7,093 bases of DNA, from assembly GCA_027083655.1 (NCBI GenBank), contig JALWNS010000513.1, forward strand, positions 2,190 to 9,282. Reading direction: 5' to 3'. The notes below the pieces were generated by a model. That model ran no database searches. It saw only the letters and a program-made list of their open reading frames with translations, and had not been told where the DNA came from. This document shows, in pieces, positions 5,547 through 7,093 of this stretch. The position numbers and the translations under genes were made by a program. Numbering within the stretch: position 1 is the first letter of the stretch; each line of letters begins with the position of its first letter. This DNA is from Bacteroidales bacterium (GTDB taxonomy: Bacteria; Bacteroidota; Bacteroidia; Bacteroidales; S143-33).

Positions 5547-6653
5547 TTAGTATTTAATGTCAAAAATTTCATATACAGGTAAATGATCACTATAACCTCC
5601 CAGATATTTTGACCCATCAAAAGTACGAAGCGGATAAATATTTCCACGGCTTGTTTTCCTCAACAGAAAATCCTTGTACAAAACATGTCCTCCATCTTCG
5701 GGAATAATCTTGCTATTATCCATAACAAACCCACCAGATAAAATAATGTTGTCAAACATCAGCCACTGATGATCATGATAATAAGTACCTTTTTCCTCTT
5801 TGTCCAACGGAAGCATAACATTATACAGGTCTGTGGCCTTTGCCGGCTTTTCTGTGGCTTTTAATGTCTGGTATAAACTTTTGTCTGTGGGCTCATCATT
5901 AAAATCTCCCATTATGATAATTTTTGCTCCCGGGTCTTTATCCAATATTGCTTTTACTGCTTTTTTCAGTGATTTTGCGGCTAGCACGCGCTTATATTCG
6001 CTCTCTTCACCTGCACGACGTGATACTCTGGATTTCCAGTGGTTAAGAAAAATATGCAATATTTCGCCATTCCTCGTCTGGCCTTTGACATAGACAATCT
6101 CACGGGTACGCGCCGGACGGTTGGGTTTGTAATAAATGTCAATTTTTTTACTTTCTAATACCTTGAATTCTGTTGGATCATATAATAATGCCAAATCTAT
6201 TCCCCGCATATCTTTACTATCATAATGCACTATCTTGTAGCCCTTCAATGCCGTATTATTGACCAGATCCTCCAGCACCTGGCGGTTCTCCACCTCACAT
6301 ACACCTATCAGATCTGGAGCTTCCACAGGATCTACATTGACAAATACCTGTCCCAGATTCTTTATCTTTGTCATATAACGTTCTGTATTCCAAACTTTTT
6401 TACCATTTGGTATATATTCATTATCATAGCGGTTATCAGGATCGTCTATTGTATCAAAGAAATTCTCTAGATTGTAAAACATAACAATAAGACGCGTAGT
6501 ATCGTTTTTGCCTACATACTCATCAGAAAAAGGTTGATTATGTGAGACAGTTTCTTCGTTCTTTGTCGACTTTAAGTAGTACGACACAAGGATAATGATT
6601 AATACTGCAATAGTGTACCAGATGTTGTTTTTACTTTTTTTTCTTTGTGCCAT
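5547..6653 (-). CDS. Membrane-anchored endonuclease/exonuclease/phosphatase-fold protein
   Basis: The product has 368 residues. MAQRKKSKNN is basic and precedes one hydrophobic helix (11-27, IWYTIAVLIIILVSYYL), so the catalytic part is probably anchored in the inner membrane facing the periplasm. The EEP (DNase I/exonuclease III-like) motifs appear in order: YNLENFFDT with Asn61, GVCEVEN with the metal ligand Glu120, DMRGIDLALLYD (148-159), LNHWKSR with Asn204-His205, GDFNDEP with Asp250 and Asn252, FDN (300-302), and YSDHLPV with Asp356-His357. The metal-binding and catalytic residues expected for a phosphodiester or phosphomonoester hydrolase are all present. The substrate may be nucleic acid, a phospholipid head group or an inositol-type phosphate; the sequence does not say which. 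Its ATG lies inside the 3' end of the DAHP synthase/chorismate mutase gene (23-base overlap), so it is likely co-transcribed and translationally coupled with it. Confidence 0.87.
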   Translation of the reverse strand: MAQRKKSKNNIWYTIAVLIIILVSYYLKSTKNEETVSHNQPFSDEYVGKNDTTRLIVMFYNLENFFDTIDDPDNRYDNEYIPNGKKVWNTERYMTKIKNLGQVFVNVDPVEAPDLIGVCEVENRQVLEDLVNNTALKGYKIVHYDSKDMRGIDLALLYDPTEFKVLESKKIDIYYKPNRPARTREIVYVKGQTRNGEILHIFLNHWKSRVSRRAGEESEYKRVLAAKSLKKAVKAILDKDPGAKIIIMGDFNDEPTDKSLYQTLKATEKPAKATDLYNVMLPLDKEEKGTYYHDHQWLMFDNIILSGGFVMDNSKIIPEDGGHVLYKDFLLRKTSRGNIYPLRTFDGSKYLGGYSDHLPVYEIFDIKY

Positions 6654-7093
6654 TCTTTTTTACTTTTAATTGTTGGTTAATTGACTCTTTGTGAACCAAT
6701 TGTATAAAATTACGAATAAATTCTTTATCCAGCCCCAAATGCATGCCTGTTTTTAATCTCGAAATCACAATTTGCTTCCACCTGTCCAGTTGAAAAATGC
6801 TTATGTTATGAGCATTTTTATATTCCCCTATTTTACGGACTATTTCCATTCTCTCACTTAGTAACTGTAAAATCTGAAAATCAATCGAATCGATTTGCAT
6901 TCGATAATTACTTAACCTGTCGACAAAATCTTTATCAAAATCTGGTTTTCTAAATTTTAAAGAATTAATTAAATCGATGAATTGTGAAGGTGTAAGCTGC
7001 TGTTTTGAATCAGAAAGAGCCTGACTTGGATTGGGGTGTACTTCTATCATCAATCCATCAAAATTAAAATCAAGGTATTTCTGTGCTATTTCC
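6631..7093 (-). CDS. Bifunctional DAHP synthase/chorismate mutase, C-terminal part (5' end outside window)
   Basis: The frame runs open from the window edge (first full codon at 7092-7090) to a TAA at 6633-6631, giving 153 residues. The ATG at 7050 is internal, because EIAQKYLDFNFDGL precedes it in frame. Residues 1-40 (FDGLMIEVHPNPSQALSDSKQQLTP) are the end of the TIM barrel of a type I-beta DAHP synthase, which joins phosphoenolpyruvate and erythrose 4-phosphate in the first shikimate step. Residues about 56-142 are an all-helical AroQ chorismate mutase, which makes prephenate for Phe and Tyr. It has Arg64 (NYRMQID), Arg81 (SERMEIV), Lys92 (GEYK) and Arg104 (QLDRW), which fit the active-site basic residues, plus the terminal KESINQQ. 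The fusion is characteristic of Bacteroidota and the mutase domain often gives feedback control of the synthase. The extreme C-terminus, VKKNGTKKKK, is encoded in the overlap with the next gene. Confidence 0.92.
   Translation of the reverse strand, partial: EIAQKYLDFNFDGLMIEVHPNPSQALSDSKQQLTPSQFIDLINSLKFRKPDFDKDFVDRLSNYRMQIDSIDFQILQLLSERMEIVRKIGEYKNAHNISIFQLDRWKQIVISRLKTGMHLGLDKEFIRNFIQLVHKESINQQLKVKKNGTKKKK

Noticed and set aside
5800..6470. Two + strand frames opposite the EEP gene
   Set aside because: Both lie wholly within a gene on the other strand that carries every expected catalytic motif.
1..7093. CRISPR array, tRNA or rRNA gene, insertion sequence, attachment site or defence system
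   Set aside because: No regularly spaced direct repeats, cloverleaf pattern, terminal inverted repeats or transposase, integrase or defence motifs were found by reading both strands.

Overview
The window looks like chromosomal DNA of a Bacteroidota species, most likely order Bacteroidales or a relative. The evidence is the C-terminus of a TonB-dependent outer-membrane receptor, a DAHP synthase with a C-terminal AroQ chorismate mutase (an arrangement typical of this phylum), and two sites that fit the Bacteroidota promoter form TTTG...TAnnTTTG. Translation starts have A-rich leaders rather than strong Shine-Dalgarno sites. No phage, IS, CRISPR or RNA gene was seen.

Layout. The only + strand gene is the receptor fragment at the left edge (1-655), which ends in a strong hairpin/T-tract terminator. 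A second, separate hairpin follows. Everything else is on the - strand and converges on the receptor. In transcription order (right to left) these are: the end of a bifunctional DAHP synthase/chorismate mutase (7093-6631); a membrane-anchored endonuclease/exonuclease/phosphatase-fold protein overlapping it by 23 bases (6653-5547); a hairpin and a predicted promoter; an SLC13/DASS-type permease with two central TrkA_C-like domains (5420-3639); an exported YiiX-like permuted NlpC/P60 protein (3628-2969); a three-helix small membrane protein overlapping it by 17 bases (2985-2692); a second predicted promoter; hisS (2647-1097); and a DUF1858 protein 6 bases behind it (1090-791).

This suggests three transcription units: aromatic amino-acid biosynthesis plus the nuclease-fold protein; permease, YiiX-like protein and small membrane protein; and hisS plus the DUF1858 gene. 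The two promoters also settle the starts of the permease and hisS, because each overlaps or lies downstream of an in-frame TTG that would otherwise lengthen the protein.

The most notable point is the histidyl-tRNA synthetase. Its motif 2 loop, its HisA motifs and its C-terminal region resemble the atypical alphaproteobacterial HisRS group, not the HisRS usual in Bacteroidota. That group is known for recognising tRNA-His differently, which makes the cognate tRNA worth inspecting. I see no convincing new multi-gene defence or mobile system here; the remaining observations are of modest interest.
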